This document shows, in pieces, positions 6,567 to 14,131 of a stretch of DNA of 25,755 bases (positions are counted from its first letter, which is position 1; each line of letters opens with the position of its first letter). The DNA is from JBBTVO01 sp038063195. GTDB taxonomy: Bacteria > Patescibacteriota > Microgenomatia > Levybacterales > UBA12049. The DNA lies in the NCBI GenBank assembly GCA_038063195.1, contig JBBTVO010000032.1:1-25755 (forward strand), written 5' to 3'. A program made the translations under genes and the position numbers. The notes beneath the pieces were generated by a model. The model was not told where the DNA came from. It made no database searches and was given only the letters and a program-made list of their open reading frames with translations.

Positions 6567-7112
6567 TTAGATCTCAAGTTCTTCAAATTCGTCCTCATTT
6601 TTTTCATTCTTGTGTGATTTATATAATGCGCCGCCCTGGTCAAGAACGCGTTCTGTAAAAAGTTTTCCATTGAGATGATCAGCTTCGTGCTGAATAATTG
6701 TCGCCATAAATCCTTTAAATGGCTTATCATGCCTTCTCCCTTTCTGATCCATGTAGGACAGAACAAGAGAAGGATTTCTTTTGACTTCTCCCCAAATGGT
6801 GGGAAGTGACAGACAGCCTTCGAGGCGTGCAGAATGAGATTTTTTCTTTTGTGCTTCCGGAATTTCTTCTTCACTTACAATCTGCGGATTTATAAAAATA
6901 TGGATGGGGGACTTGTGAGTAGGTTTGGTTATAAAAATAGCAAGAGATTTGCCGATCTGAGGAGCAGCAAGGCCTACGCCCTCAGGGTCTTTGGCCGAAA
7001 GCAGAGCTTCTTCCATTTCTTTCAAAAGATCTCGGATTCCTTTGTTAACTTTGGTGATTTTCTTCACAGGTTTTGATAAAACCGGATGTGGTGCTGTAAG
7101 TATTGGTACCAT
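6567..7112 (-). CDS. def: Peptide deformylase
   Basis: 181-residue metalloenzyme that removes the N-formyl group from nascent proteins. All three motifs are present: GVGLAAPQIG (45-54), EGCLSLP (98-104, metal ligand C100) and QHEADHLNG (141-149, ligands H142 and H146, catalytic E143). The frame extends 8 codons upstream to 7136, but ATG 7112 starts with the canonical MVPILTAPHPVL and lies 7 nt after a TATAAT, so I chose it. A lysine-rich loop (89-94) and a charged C-terminal tail extend the core. It heads a minus-strand group def / kinase-like / fmt. Confidence 0.96.
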   Translation of the reverse strand: MVPILTAPHPVLSKPVKKITKVNKGIRDLLKEMEEALLSAKDPEGVGLAAPQIGKSLAIFITKPTHKSPIHIFINPQIVSEEEIPEAQKKKSHSARLEGCLSLPTIWGEVKRNPSLVLSYMDQKGRRHDKPFKGFMATIIQHEADHLNGKLFTERVLDQGGALYKSHKNEKNEDEFEELEI

Positions 7113-7119
7113 TTGAAAG

Positions 7120-7125
7120 ATTATA
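7120..7125 (-). promoter_or_regulatory. -10 box of def
   Basis: TATAAT with extended-10 TG (TGCTATAAT) on the minus strand, ending 7 nt before the chosen ATG. It supports that start and a leaderless transcript. Confidence 0.6.
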
Positions 7126-7152
7126 GCATGAAACAAGGCTAAAAAGGAATTA

Positions 7153-7770
7153 TTAAATAGAGCTGGGAAAAATCGGTTCAGGAGTCTTCGGTATTCCTGT
7201 TATGCGAAGCGAACTACGCATTTGTCGCGCGGTTTTCAAATAAGCGTCAAACTCAGACTTACCATCCACAACTTTAGTCGGAGATGCAATGTATTCAACT
7301 ACATAAGCAAATTCGTCTTTTTTAAAGGTCAGAATTTCATGCTTGAATATTCCTTCTTTGCCCATTCCTGTGATTATTCTTGACTCACAATTTTCAACTT
7401 TTGGGCCATGTTGCCTTCTGGGAAGCTGTGGAGTATCCAATGTTGTTGCTAAAAGATTTGCATAGCTGTCTAAATCCATAGAAGTTCTTTGAACAAATAT
7501 CTGAACTTGAGGACAATCTGCAGAATTATCCTCATCGGAAAGAAAATAATCCACGTACGAACCATCGTCCTCTATATAAGAACCCGATGACCATCCTTTT
7601 TGATAGTCCATAGTATAACCGAGATGTGGAGAAGTAAAATCAACGTCTCTCTCTGTGGCACAGCCGAATTCTGCCCCAACAAAAAGTCCCACAGCACCTG
7701 CTCCTGCCATCTGAAGGGTTGCTCTTCTGCTAAAAATTCTGGGTACATACCGTTCTCTTACGTCTGTCAT
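7153..7770 (-). CDS. Exported protein with Tat-like signal; PsbP/DUF1795-like fold possible
   Basis: 205 residues. The N-terminus has SRRATLQ (14-20), close to the twin-arginine consensus, then a hydrophobic stretch MAGAGAVGLFVGAEFG and Cys37, a possible but poor lipobox (position -3 is Glu). The mature part starts with HLGYTMDYQKGWSSGSY, like the opening of PsbP/DUF1795 domains (a hydrophobic strand, then YPxGW), with alternating strands up to SSLRITGIP. No catalytic motif is seen. TATATT ends 8 nt before the ATG. It stands between def and the O-antigen ligase gene, all on the minus strand. A Tat pathway is not universal in CPR genomes, so the signal should be checked against presence of tatA/tatC. 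Confidence 0.6.
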   Translation of the reverse strand: MTDVRERYVPRIFSRRATLQMAGAGAVGLFVGAEFGCATERDVDFTSPHLGYTMDYQKGWSSGSYIEDDGSYVDYFLSDEDNSADCPQVQIFVQRTSMDLDSYANLLATTLDTPQLPRRQHGPKVENCESRIITGMGKEGIFKHEILTFKKDEFAYVVEYIASPTKVVDGKSEFDAYLKTARQMRSSLRITGIPKTPEPIFPSSI

Positions 7771-7844
7771 AAACGACTAATATATCATTTGAAGCAGCCA
7801 AAAGCAAGAAGAGGGAAGCCAGAAAGGGGAATCTGTCAACGGGG

Positions 7845-10145
7845 CTATTTCTTTTCAAGCATTTCGAGGGCTTGTTTGGTTTGAGTATCACCTGAAGAAA
7901 TGTGGCTTAAAATATATCTCATCTGCTCCTTTGCCTTTTCAAGAAAACTTCTGTCTATTACAGTTTTACCGTCCTTATCATATGCCTTTTGGTTATAGAA
8001 AAGCCCAAGCGCATACCTTGCGTCTCTGTAGTCAGGTTTCATCTGAATTGTTCTTTCCAAATCCCTTATTGCGCCATCAATATCTCCGGTTTGTCCCTCA
8101 ATTACTCCAAGATTAAAGTTAATACTTGCGTCGTTTGGTGCAAGCGCCTGCGCGCGTTTTACAGCATCAAGAGCTTGGATAAGCATGTTGGGGTCGACCT
8201 GAGAAAGTGTGTAGAAAATCCTGACTCTGGTTTTCCAAAAAACAAAGTTATTCGGATATGATGACACAATTTGCCCGCTCATCGCAAGTGCCTGCTGGCT
8301 TAAGGCTTGTGCTTCCTGAGCGGCGGTAGTAGAGTCTTTTATATCCGGAGATGAGAGAATTTGGGCGGCAAGTATTGCATTGTTTACGGAAAGCTCGTCC
8401 CTGAATAGCGGCTCGCCCGGACGCTGGGCCACCGCTTTTTGAAGATAGGGAAAAGCCTGCTGGTAGTATCCTACGCGGTCAAGATTATTCCCATAAGCAT
8501 AGGCTTTATCGGCATTCCAGAAAACAAAAAGATTATAAATAAGATAGAGACCGATTAGGACAACGGCAGCTGATGAGATCCATTGGAATGGAGAAAGACG
8601 ATGAGTATTACTTGCTTGTGGTGCAGTTTTTGGAAATGAGAAAATTTTATCTGAGTCGATAAGCCTTAGTACTGCAAACGCAAAAGCGGGGATTAGGAAA
8701 AAATAGATATTCACGATTACTACAGAAAAACCGAAAAAGTTGGTTATAAGAATTGTAACAAGAGATGCCAAAAATCCCAATATCAGAAGTCCGTTGGGGT
8801 TATCTTTTTCGCGCAAGAGTTTTCTTAAAGAAAGGTAAAAAAAGTATCCAATAATTGCAAGATAGCTTCCCAGACCAAATAGTCCAGAGGTCGCAAGATA
8901 ATTCAAGAATTCGTTGTGCGCCTTGTTGTAAAGGAAATTCCACTCTGACGTAAGGTTCTGCCCAGCCGGTTTATATTTATAGTATGCAAACGCAAAAGTT
9001 TCAACCCCTGTTCCGAAAAGCGGGTTATCTTTCCATGCATTTATTGCGCCGGTCCAGACAAGAAGTCTGATTTTTCCCGAGTCTGTTCCGCCTAGTTCTC
9101 CTGTATGCTGTGGTGCAGGTTTTGCAGACTCCTGAGCTTTTGCGGCGGGCTTTGGAGGATTTAAAGCGCTCTTTAGCCCGCCATACGTAAATTTATTTAA
9201 AAATCCGAATGGAGTTCCAATTGAAAATGCAAAAACCGCAATTACTGCGAGAATAAAAATGGGCGAAAAAAGCTTAACCGTCTTTCGTCCGTGAAGAAAA
9301 TAGTATCCAATAAGAAGCATTGCTACGGCAAGCCAAACCGCAAGAATTCCAGAGCGCGAACCGGAATAAAGAAGGTTGGTATAAAACAAAGCAAGAGTTA
9401 AAATATAAAAAATTGTTACGGGTTTTATTTTTGACGGCAAATCAAGACTTACTATCCCAAGTTTTAATTTTTTCCCAAGACTGTCTTTAAGATTGTTAAT
9501 AATAAGAGCAATATTTATAGGAATTAGGATGCCCATATAAGCGGCAAGCCAATCCGGCTGTCCCAGGGTTGAAAATATACGAATTTTGGGCTGAAAGTCA
9601 TCAGCCCAGCATGAGACATCCAGCTGTCCCCGGAAGAGAAAACAGGTTGGATCATATCCAAAATGCGAAGGAAGTCCCCAAAGCCCTACGATAAGCCCTG
9701 AGATAAGACTTATGTTTAATATTTTCTTCACAGCCTTAAAGTTGAGAAAATTATTTTCATTGTTTTCCTTCAGCAAAACATTTGAGACGAATGCGTAGTA
9801 AAGCACAATGTAAAGGATTGTGGAGAGGAGTCCGCCGTTGAACCTTGAATAATAGCCCCAGATAGAAGTGTGGTGGTCTAGCGAAAAAATTGTGGACATA
9901 ATTTGCGAGAGAAGAAAAAGTCCGATAGGAATATCAAGCGGAGTCCGTTGGATTTCCAATCTGCCCGAAATGATTGATTTGACTATCCACGCGGCTGTAA
10001 TAACTATTCCAAGTCCGAAGGCGACCCACATCTTATTAAACTCAAAAAGCTCTGAAGTATCTCCTGCAAGGACTAATGGGATAAGAATAAAGATAGCAAA
10101 GAAGGAATATTCGATGATGCGGTTGCACCATTTAATGAGGTTCAT
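7845..10145 (-). CDS. O-antigen ligase/polymerase (Wzy_C) fused to TPR repeats
   Basis: 766-residue membrane protein. About a dozen hydrophobic segments span residues 10-550. The Wzy_C/O-antigen-ligase domain is marked by NKAHNEFLNYLATSGLFGL near residue 405, preceded by a large outside loop rich in Ala, Pro and Lys. After the last membrane segment (about 530-555) comes a soluble C-terminal region with tetratricopeptide repeats, clearest at INFNLGVIEGQTGDIDGAIRDLERTIQMKP (about 675-705). Such proteins transfer or polymerise surface glycans, or glycosylate proteins. The promoter (TATTAT 6 nt upstream, TTGAAA) again predicts a leaderless mRNA. No glycosyltransferase or flippase gene lies nearby, so the glycan is unknown. 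Confidence 0.9.
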   Translation of the reverse strand: MNLIKWCNRIIEYSFFAIFILIPLVLAGDTSELFEFNKMWVAFGLGIVITAAWIVKSIISGRLEIQRTPLDIPIGLFLLSQIMSTIFSLDHHTSIWGYYSRFNGGLLSTILYIVLYYAFVSNVLLKENNENNFLNFKAVKKILNISLISGLIVGLWGLPSHFGYDPTCFLFRGQLDVSCWADDFQPKIRIFSTLGQPDWLAAYMGILIPINIALIINNLKDSLGKKLKLGIVSLDLPSKIKPVTIFYILTLALFYTNLLYSGSRSGILAVWLAVAMLLIGYYFLHGRKTVKLFSPIFILAVIAVFAFSIGTPFGFLNKFTYGGLKSALNPPKPAAKAQESAKPAPQHTGELGGTDSGKIRLLVWTGAINAWKDNPLFGTGVETFAFAYYKYKPAGQNLTSEWNFLYNKAHNEFLNYLATSGLFGLGSYLAIIGYFFYLSLRKLLREKDNPNGLLILGFLASLVTILITNFFGFSVVIVNIYFFLIPAFAFAVLRLIDSDKIFSFPKTAPQASNTHRLSPFQWISSAAVVLIGLYLIYNLFVFWNADKAYAYGNNLDRVGYYQQAFPYLQKAVAQRPGEPLFRDELSVNNAILAAQILSSPDIKDSTTAAQEAQALSQQALAMSGQIVSSYPNNFVFWKTRVRIFYTLSQVDPNMLIQALDAVKRAQALAPNDASINFNLGVIEGQTGDIDGAIRDLERTIQMKPDYRDARYALGLFYNQKAYDKDGKTVIDRSFLEKAKEQMRYILSHISSGDTQTKQALEMLEKK

Positions 10146-10202
10146 TAAATGATAATACTACAAATACTACCAATTTCAAATACTACAAATATCTAAATAA
10201 AA
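10146..10202. repeat. AT-rich word tract with the O-antigen ligase promoter
   Basis: Near-repeats of AATACTACAAATACTACCAA. The tract contains the minus-strand promoter of the ligase gene: TATTAT at 10157-10152, TTGAAA at 10179-10174, 16-nt spacer, 6 nt from -10 to ATG. Confidence 0.5.
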
Positions 10203-10235
10203 ATTTGGGCAAGAAGAATTTATAGGACAGAAGAC

Positions 10236-10994
10236 TCAAGAGCCGCGGATAACTTTACCAATTTCCTCGCCCATTGAGATTTGTTTTTCAGCTTCCGCAG
10301 TAACCTTTTTATCAGTCTTTCTTTTGTCAACCATACTTTGATTTTTCCTGATCGTGTCCCTCACTAGATTTACGTCTTCGATTGGCTCAAGATATCCTAC
10401 GCCCACGTCTTTTTCTCTGTTGAATGAATAAGCATCTTCAAGTTTTTTTCCTCGGATCACACTTGGGGCCAAAGATAATGCGCCTACGCCCGGATGATAT
10501 GCCCCAGTAGGGTGGTCAGTCTCTTGTAATAGTTCAGGATAATCTATCACGCTGGAAACAAATTCCGAAACCTTTTGCTCAGCGTCTCTATTGTTTACTC
10601 GCAGGCGTTGTGGACCGTCAGCAGTAAGTACTAAAAAATCCCTGAATCCTTCTGTTTGAGGTTCTTCCATAGGCATAATAAACGCTCTCATGTCGACTCC
10701 ATCTCTGTTGGAGCCAACTTTCACAGAATATCTTTCAGCTGGGGGTATGGTATCCAAGTAATCCATATTCTCTATCGCAGCCTCCCGTGCCTTGCGGACA
10801 GTCTCGCTTGCTTTTGCTGCAATAGAATCAGGTTGAGAGCTAAGGGTTGGCTCTGATCGTTCGCGAGTCATAGCGGCGATACTATCTTCAGACTGAAAAG
10901 GCATGCTTCTCAGGGGATCATCAGTAAGATCTTTTCGATATGCTTCAGGAATTATGTCCTCAGGTCTTTCTCCTGGTTTTTCGTCGCCAGCCAT
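10236..10994 (-). CDS. Unknown soluble protein, 252 residues
   Basis: I do not recognise a family. There is no signal peptide or membrane span. The first 80 residues are hydrophilic and Pro/Glu/Ser-rich, probably disordered. Residues 90-190 look folded, with strands such as RYSVKVGSN and FRDFLVLTADGPQRLRV, then a helix (AEQKVSEFVSSVIDY). The C-terminus is a charged helix (VRDTIRKNQSMVDKRKTDKKVTAEAEKQI). A TTGACA lies at 11029-11024 on the minus strand, with AT-rich TATTTAATAT directly before the ATG, fitting a leaderless start. It is divergent from the toxin-antitoxin pair at 11172. Confidence 0.65.
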   Translation of the reverse strand: MAGDEKPGERPEDIIPEAYRKDLTDDPLRSMPFQSEDSIAAMTRERSEPTLSSQPDSIAAKASETVRKAREAAIENMDYLDTIPPAERYSVKVGSNRDGVDMRAFIMPMEEPQTEGFRDFLVLTADGPQRLRVNNRDAEQKVSEFVSSVIDYPELLQETDHPTGAYHPGVGALSLAPSVIRGKKLEDAYSFNREKDVGVGYLEPIEDVNLVRDTIRKNQSMVDKRKTDKKVTAEAEKQISMGEEIGKVIRGS

Positions 10995-11086
10995 ATATTA
11001 AATATTTCATTTTTCAATCTTGTTGTCAAGCGCTTCGCCTGCGGCGGATTAAAGACACGAACGATAAGGGTGAGCTAAAATCTAAA

Positions 11087-11114
11087 ATTACTAATATACT
11101 AGTATATTAGTAAT
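11087..11114. repeat. 28-bp perfect palindrome (copy 1)
   Basis: Half-site ATTACTAATATACT followed by its exact reverse complement. The inner 24 bp (11089-11112) recur exactly at 21794-21817. It lies between the divergent unknown gene and the RHH/ParE pair, 20 nt upstream of the latter's -35 box. Confidence 0.85.
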
Positions 11115-11134
11115 CGTCAAATCAACTAATTTCA

Positions 11135-11164
11135 TTGACAAATAGCCGTCAATATTGTTATTAT
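11135..11164 (+). promoter_or_regulatory. Promoter of the RHH/ParE-type pair
   Basis: TTGACA (11135-11140), 18-nt spacer, TATTAT (11159-11164), then 7 nt to the ATG. Strong -35, leaderless type. Confidence 0.65.
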
Positions 11165-11171
11165 TAATACC

Positions 11172-11453
11172 ATGAATACGCTTACAATTTCCTTACCGAG
11201 TCAGATAGCCAAGAAAGTAGATTTCGAAACCAAGAAGCAGGGCTTTGCGACCCGTTCTGAGTTCGTCGGAAGTCTTCTTAAAAGATATTTTACCCAGAAA
11301 GATTTGGTTTTTCAGGAATTTAAACCTCAGGCGCTTAATAAGATAAAGAATGATTTTGAGAAAACAGGCAGATACAATAAGAAATTCGTTGATAGTATGA
11401 TAAAAGGTTTGTCAGCTTCCTCTGTTTATGCCAGTAAAGCCTCTAAATCGTAG
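11172..11453 (+). CDS. Ribbon-helix-helix (CopG/ParD-like) antitoxin
   Basis: 93 residues. The N-terminus NTLTISLPSQIAKKVDFETKKQGFATRSEFVGSLLKRYF is a ribbon-helix-helix DNA-binding domain: a short beta strand followed by two helices. The C-terminal half, with basic and aromatic residues, would wrap the toxin. In type II systems the antitoxin binds its own promoter as a dimer; here a strong promoter lies directly upstream and a perfect palindrome 20 nt before it. The end overlaps the ParE-like gene by 26 nt, typical of coupled toxin-antitoxin pairs. Confidence 0.82.
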   Translation: MNTLTISLPSQIAKKVDFETKKQGFATRSEFVGSLLKRYFTQKDLVFQEFKPQALNKIKNDFEKTGRYNKKFVDSMIKGLSASSVYASKASKS

Positions 11454-11673
11454 CCTCGCAGTTTATCTTTCGAAGCATCAGCTTAGTGGGAAATTCCATA
11501 AGCAGATTGAAATTTTTACGAATAATCCCCGTCACCCGTCTTTGCATACTGAACTTCTTGAACCTAAAACGGCCGGTGTTTATTCGTTTAGACTTGATAA
11601 AAAATATAGAGTATTATTTATTATTGTAGATTCCCAAGCAGAGATTGTAGACATAAATTTGCATTATAAATAA
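11428..11673 (+). CDS. RelE/ParE-superfamily toxin
   Basis: 81 residues of the RelE/ParE fold. The core reads VYSFRLDKKYRVLFIIVDSQAEIVDINLHYK (about 50-80), with the conserved Arg in KYRVLF and a terminal beta strand; two helices with FHKQIEIFTNNPRHPSLHTELL come before it. Toxins of this fold are mRNA interferases (RelE) or gyrase poisons (ParE); catalytic residues are too variable to decide. The start overlaps the antitoxin gene by 26 nt in another frame. It is followed by hairpins at 11717-11753 and then mreB. Confidence 0.82.
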   Translation: MPVKPLNRSLAVYLSKHQLSGKFHKQIEIFTNNPRHPSLHTELLEPKTAGVYSFRLDKKYRVLFIIVDSQAEIVDINLHYK

Positions 11674-11716
11674 ACTTTTAAATCTCTCAGATTACTGCTA
11701 TTATTAAAACTAGCTG

Positions 11717-11753
11717 TCCCGCTGATAGTTTTCAGTCGGGATCTCGCTTTGCG
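11717..11753 (+). other. Two short hairpins after the toxin gene
   Basis: TCCCGCTGA pairs with TCAGTCGGGA (11717-11741, one bulge), followed by TCGC-TTT-GCGA (11743-11753). No T-run follows, so termination is doubtful; a REP-like element is equally possible. Confidence 0.35.
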
Positions 11754-11786
11754 ATGACTAGTGGCTAATTGTTAGTTGCTAATTTT

Positions 11787-12962
11787 ATGAGTATTTTTGA
11801 TAAATTCTTCAGTCTTTTCTCCTATGATATTGGTATAGATTTGGGAACCGCGAATACTCTTATTTGGGTGAAGGAAAAAGGTGTCGTAATACGCGAACCG
11901 TCGATTGTAGCGATGCACAAAAAGACCAAAAAGATGATCGCCATTGGTACGGAGGCAAAGAAAATGCTGGGGAAGACTCCGCCAAATATTCTGGTGATAA
12001 AACCTCTTCGGGGTGGAGTTATTGCGGATTTTGATGCAACCTCCAGCATGATTGAGTATTACATCCATTCTATTCATGAGGTTGGAAATATCCTGCCCCT
12101 GGCTTTTTCCAAGCCAAAAGTTGCGATAGGAATTCCATCTGCTGTGACCGAAGTCCAAAGACGTGCTGTTTGGGAAGCTGCTCTTAATGCCGGAGCACGC
12201 GAAGCATTTCTTATTGAAGAACCGATGGCTGCGGCAATTGGCGAAGGAGTTTCGGTTTTCTCATCAACCGGCTCGATGATTGTAGATATTGGCGGGGGGA
12301 CTACTGAAGTTGCAGTAATTTCATTGGGAGGAATTGTGGTAAATAAGTCAATTCTTTCTGCAGGAGATGAGATGGATAGAGCGATAACGCATTACATAAG
12401 GCTTCGTCACGGGCTTATGCTTGGAGAAAAAACAGCTGAAGATGTGAAGATAAAAGTGGGAAGCGCATTTGAAGGCAAAATAAAAAATAAAAAATTAAAT
12501 ATAAAAAATATTGACGAGGATTCCAAAGAAAAGAAAGAAGAGGGAGGGGGGGAAGATTTGAAAACTAAGGAGGAAGAGATTAAAACAGAAGAAAATGAGA
12601 AGAGCAGAATTGCAGTAGTGCGGGGGATGGATATTGAGACAGGACTTCCGAAGAGTTTGAAAATTACGGAAGTCGAGATAAGAGAGGCATTGGCACCCGT
12701 GGTGTCTGACATAATTGATGCAATCTCAGATGTTATAGAAGATTCGCCGCCAGAGCTTATCTCTGATATTCTTGAGCATGGAATACTTCTTACAGGTGGA
12801 GGGTCTCAATTGCGCGGAATTGAAGACCTGATCGTAGAAAGAACTAAAATTCAGGTTGTAAAATCCGAAGATCCACTGACAAGCGTAGTGCGGGGGACAG
12901 GAAAAGTGCTTGAAGACCCCTCGCTTCTGGAAAGAGTTAAGGTTATAGGTGGCCTAAAATAA
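11787..12962 (+). CDS. mreB: Rod-shape protein MreB with an internal insertion
   Basis: 391-residue actin homologue that forms membrane-bound filaments and guides cell-wall synthesis. Phosphate loop 1 is GIDLGTANTLIWVKEKG, loop 2 is DIGGGTTEVAVISLGGIV and the adenosine motif is GILLTGGGSQLRGI. MreB is usually 330-350 residues; the excess is a lysine/glutamate-rich stretch at about 229-273 (12474-12606), between GSAFEG and the VRGMDIETGLPK strand. This insert starts in an AT-rich tract that recurs in topA. The frame is open 6 codons further upstream, but those come from a GCTAA word tract; ATG 11787 gives the usual MreB N-terminus. The last eight codons (VKVIGGLK plus stop) are echoed at 13185-13211. 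mreC follows after 376 bp instead of the usual short gap. Confidence 0.97.
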   Translation: MSIFDKFFSLFSYDIGIDLGTANTLIWVKEKGVVIREPSIVAMHKKTKKMIAIGTEAKKMLGKTPPNILVIKPLRGGVIADFDATSSMIEYYIHSIHEVGNILPLAFSKPKVAIGIPSAVTEVQRRAVWEAALNAGAREAFLIEEPMAAAIGEGVSVFSSTGSMIVDIGGGTTEVAVISLGGIVVNKSILSAGDEMDRAITHYIRLRHGLMLGEKTAEDVKIKVGSAFEGKIKNKKLNIKNIDEDSKEKKEEGGGEDLKTKEEEIKTEENEKSRIAVVRGMDIETGLPKSLKITEVEIREALAPVVSDIIDAISDVIEDSPPELISDILEHGILLTGGGSQLRGIEDLIVERTKIQVVKSEDPLTSVVRGTGKVLEDPSLLERVKVIGGLK

Positions 12963-12970
12963 TTTCTTCT

Positions 12971-13106
12971 GTACTTTTTTCCGAAAAAGTACCAGAAACT
13001 CTCGCCATGCCTCTTCCCTGCCTGCCGGCAGGCAGGTCATGCTTTTCAGATTAAACTCGCTAATTTACAATCTCCCCGTTAGGGGCCGCTCGTTTAATCC
13101 TCCATG
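12971..13106. repeat. Structured non-coding block between mreB and mreC
   Basis: The 376-bp gap after mreB holds no convincing gene. It has a hairpin GTACTTTTT-TCCG-AAAAAGTAC (12971-12992), a 20-bp perfect palindrome with arm CCTGCCTGCC (13017-13036), and an outer pair GATTAAAC (13049-13056)/GTTTAATC (13092-13099) enclosing CCCC-GTTA-GGGG (13074-13085). Tiny minus-strand frames exist but look degenerate. GCCTGCCGGC-type palindromes are known to recur in CPR genomes. 13107-13184 has no visible feature. Confidence 0.6.
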
Positions 13107-13184
13107 CATTCGATGCCGGAATGGCGATTGAGATTAAAACAAAAAAAACCCTCAATGCCGGATTGTCAATGCAAGAAATGGTGC

Positions 13185-13211
13185 GTCAAAGTCATCGGCG
13201 GCCTCAAATAG
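13185..13211 (+). pseudogene. Remnant of an mreB 3' end
   Basis: Nine codons read VKVIGGLK and stop, the same eight residues that end mreB at 12936-12962. Seven of the nine codons, including the stop, differ only at the third position (for example GTT/GTC, ATA/ATC, TAA/TAG) and no residue changes. Upstream of this the similarity stops. It looks like the tail of another mreB allele left behind an insertion. Confidence 0.65.
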
Positions 13212-13300
13212 AGACTAGTTATTAGCCACTAGCAACTAGTTAGTTTTCTGAACTTAAAATTTTCTAATCGCTAATTTCTAATTGCTAATCGCTAATTTGT
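13212..13300. repeat. GCTAA/GCTAG word tract before mreC
   Basis: Near-repeats of ACTAGTTATTAGCC, CTAATCGCTAATTTC and TAATTGCTAATCGC over about 90 nt, ending just before the mreC promoter. Confidence 0.6.
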
Positions 13301-13303
13301 GGG

Positions 13304-13332
13304 TTGTCAGAGAGCTTCGAAAGGTTTAGAAT
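13304..13332 (+). promoter_or_regulatory. Promoter of mreC
   Basis: TTGTCA (13304-13309), 17-nt spacer, TAGAAT (13327-13332), then 6 nt to the ATG. It gives mreCD-PBP2 a promoter separate from mreB, with a leaderless start. Confidence 0.68.
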
Positions 13333-13338
13333 TTCTGT

Positions 13339-14130
13339 ATGGTAAAAAGGAGTAAAATCTCTGTTGTTTTTTTTGTACTTCTTATTTTATCCATACTATT
13401 ATTTATTTTTTCAAAAGCAGGATTTCTCTCAGGACCAGAGTCTTTGCTTGGCAAAATTACTTCGCCCATTCAAAGTATCACCTACTCAGCATTTAATTTT
13501 TTATCTAATCCTGGTTCTTCTTCAGAGAAGCTTAGGGAAGAGAACAGAATTCTTTTGGGGAAATTAGTTGAGCAGAATAAACTTATCAGGGATAACAATG
13601 CGCTTCGTGATCAGTTTGAAAAAGGCGGAGAAGAAAGAATGAGGCTTTTGCCGGCCAAAATAGTCGGTGCGCCAAGCTTTGTTCCCGGTATTACCGATCC
13701 TACAACTTTTACACTTGATAAAGGGACAAATGACGGGGTGAGGGTAGGCGATGCGGTGGTTATCAAAAATATTTTGGTGGGGAAAGTAATTTCTGCTTCA
13801 AATTATTTCTCAAAAGCAGACATTCTGACAAATAATTCATTTTCCGTTACGGTAAAAGATGATAGGTCGGGAGGGAATGGAGTGGTGAAGGGTGATGGGG
13901 GAAGGCAAATGCTTCTGGATAATGTTCTTCAGGCCGATGACATAAAAACGTCTGATATTTTGGTGACTAAGGGAAGTCAGGATGAAGCGGGGCGGGGAAT
14001 TCCGCCGGATTTAATCGTAGGCAGAATTACATCGGTTGAGAAAAAACCAAGTGAGGTTTTCCAAAAGGGGAAAGTCCAAAGCCCGCTTGATTTTTCAAAT
14101 CTTTCCGCGGTTTTTATAGTTGTAAATTGA
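13339..14130 (+). CDS. mreC: Rod-shape-determining protein MreC
   Basis: 263 residues. A short basic N-terminus is followed by one membrane span (about 9-25), then a coiled-coil segment (SEKLREENRILLGKLVEQNKLIRDNNALRDQF, about 60-93) and the beta-barrel MreC domain with ITDPTTFTLDKGTNDGVRVGDAVV and VGRITSVEKKPSEVFQKGKVQ. MreC links MreB filaments inside the cell to PBP2 outside. Length fits the family. No Shine-Dalgarno, but there is a good promoter ending 6 nt upstream. mreD begins 1 nt after the stop. Confidence 0.95.
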   Translation: MVKRSKISVVFFVLLILSILLFIFSKAGFLSGPESLLGKITSPIQSITYSAFNFLSNPGSSSEKLREENRILLGKLVEQNKLIRDNNALRDQFEKGGEERMRLLPAKIVGAPSFVPGITDPTTFTLDKGTNDGVRVGDAVVIKNILVGKVISASNYFSKADILTNNSFSVTVKDDRSGGNGVVKGDGGRQMLLDNVLQADDIKTSDILVTKGSQDEAGRGIPPDLIVGRITSVEKKPSEVFQKGKVQSPLDFSNLSAVFIVVN

Positions 14131-14131
14131 A

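Noticed and set aside
6557..6874. A 105-codon minus-strand frame under def
   Set aside because: It overlaps the def motifs in another frame, has no family pattern and no promoter; a shadow.
11717..11753. Terminator after the toxin gene
   Set aside because: Short imperfect stems and no T-run; kept only as a hairpin feature.
11769..11786. Longer TTG start for MreB
   Set aside because: The six codons are part of a GCTAA word tract, and MreB normally starts at the later ATG.
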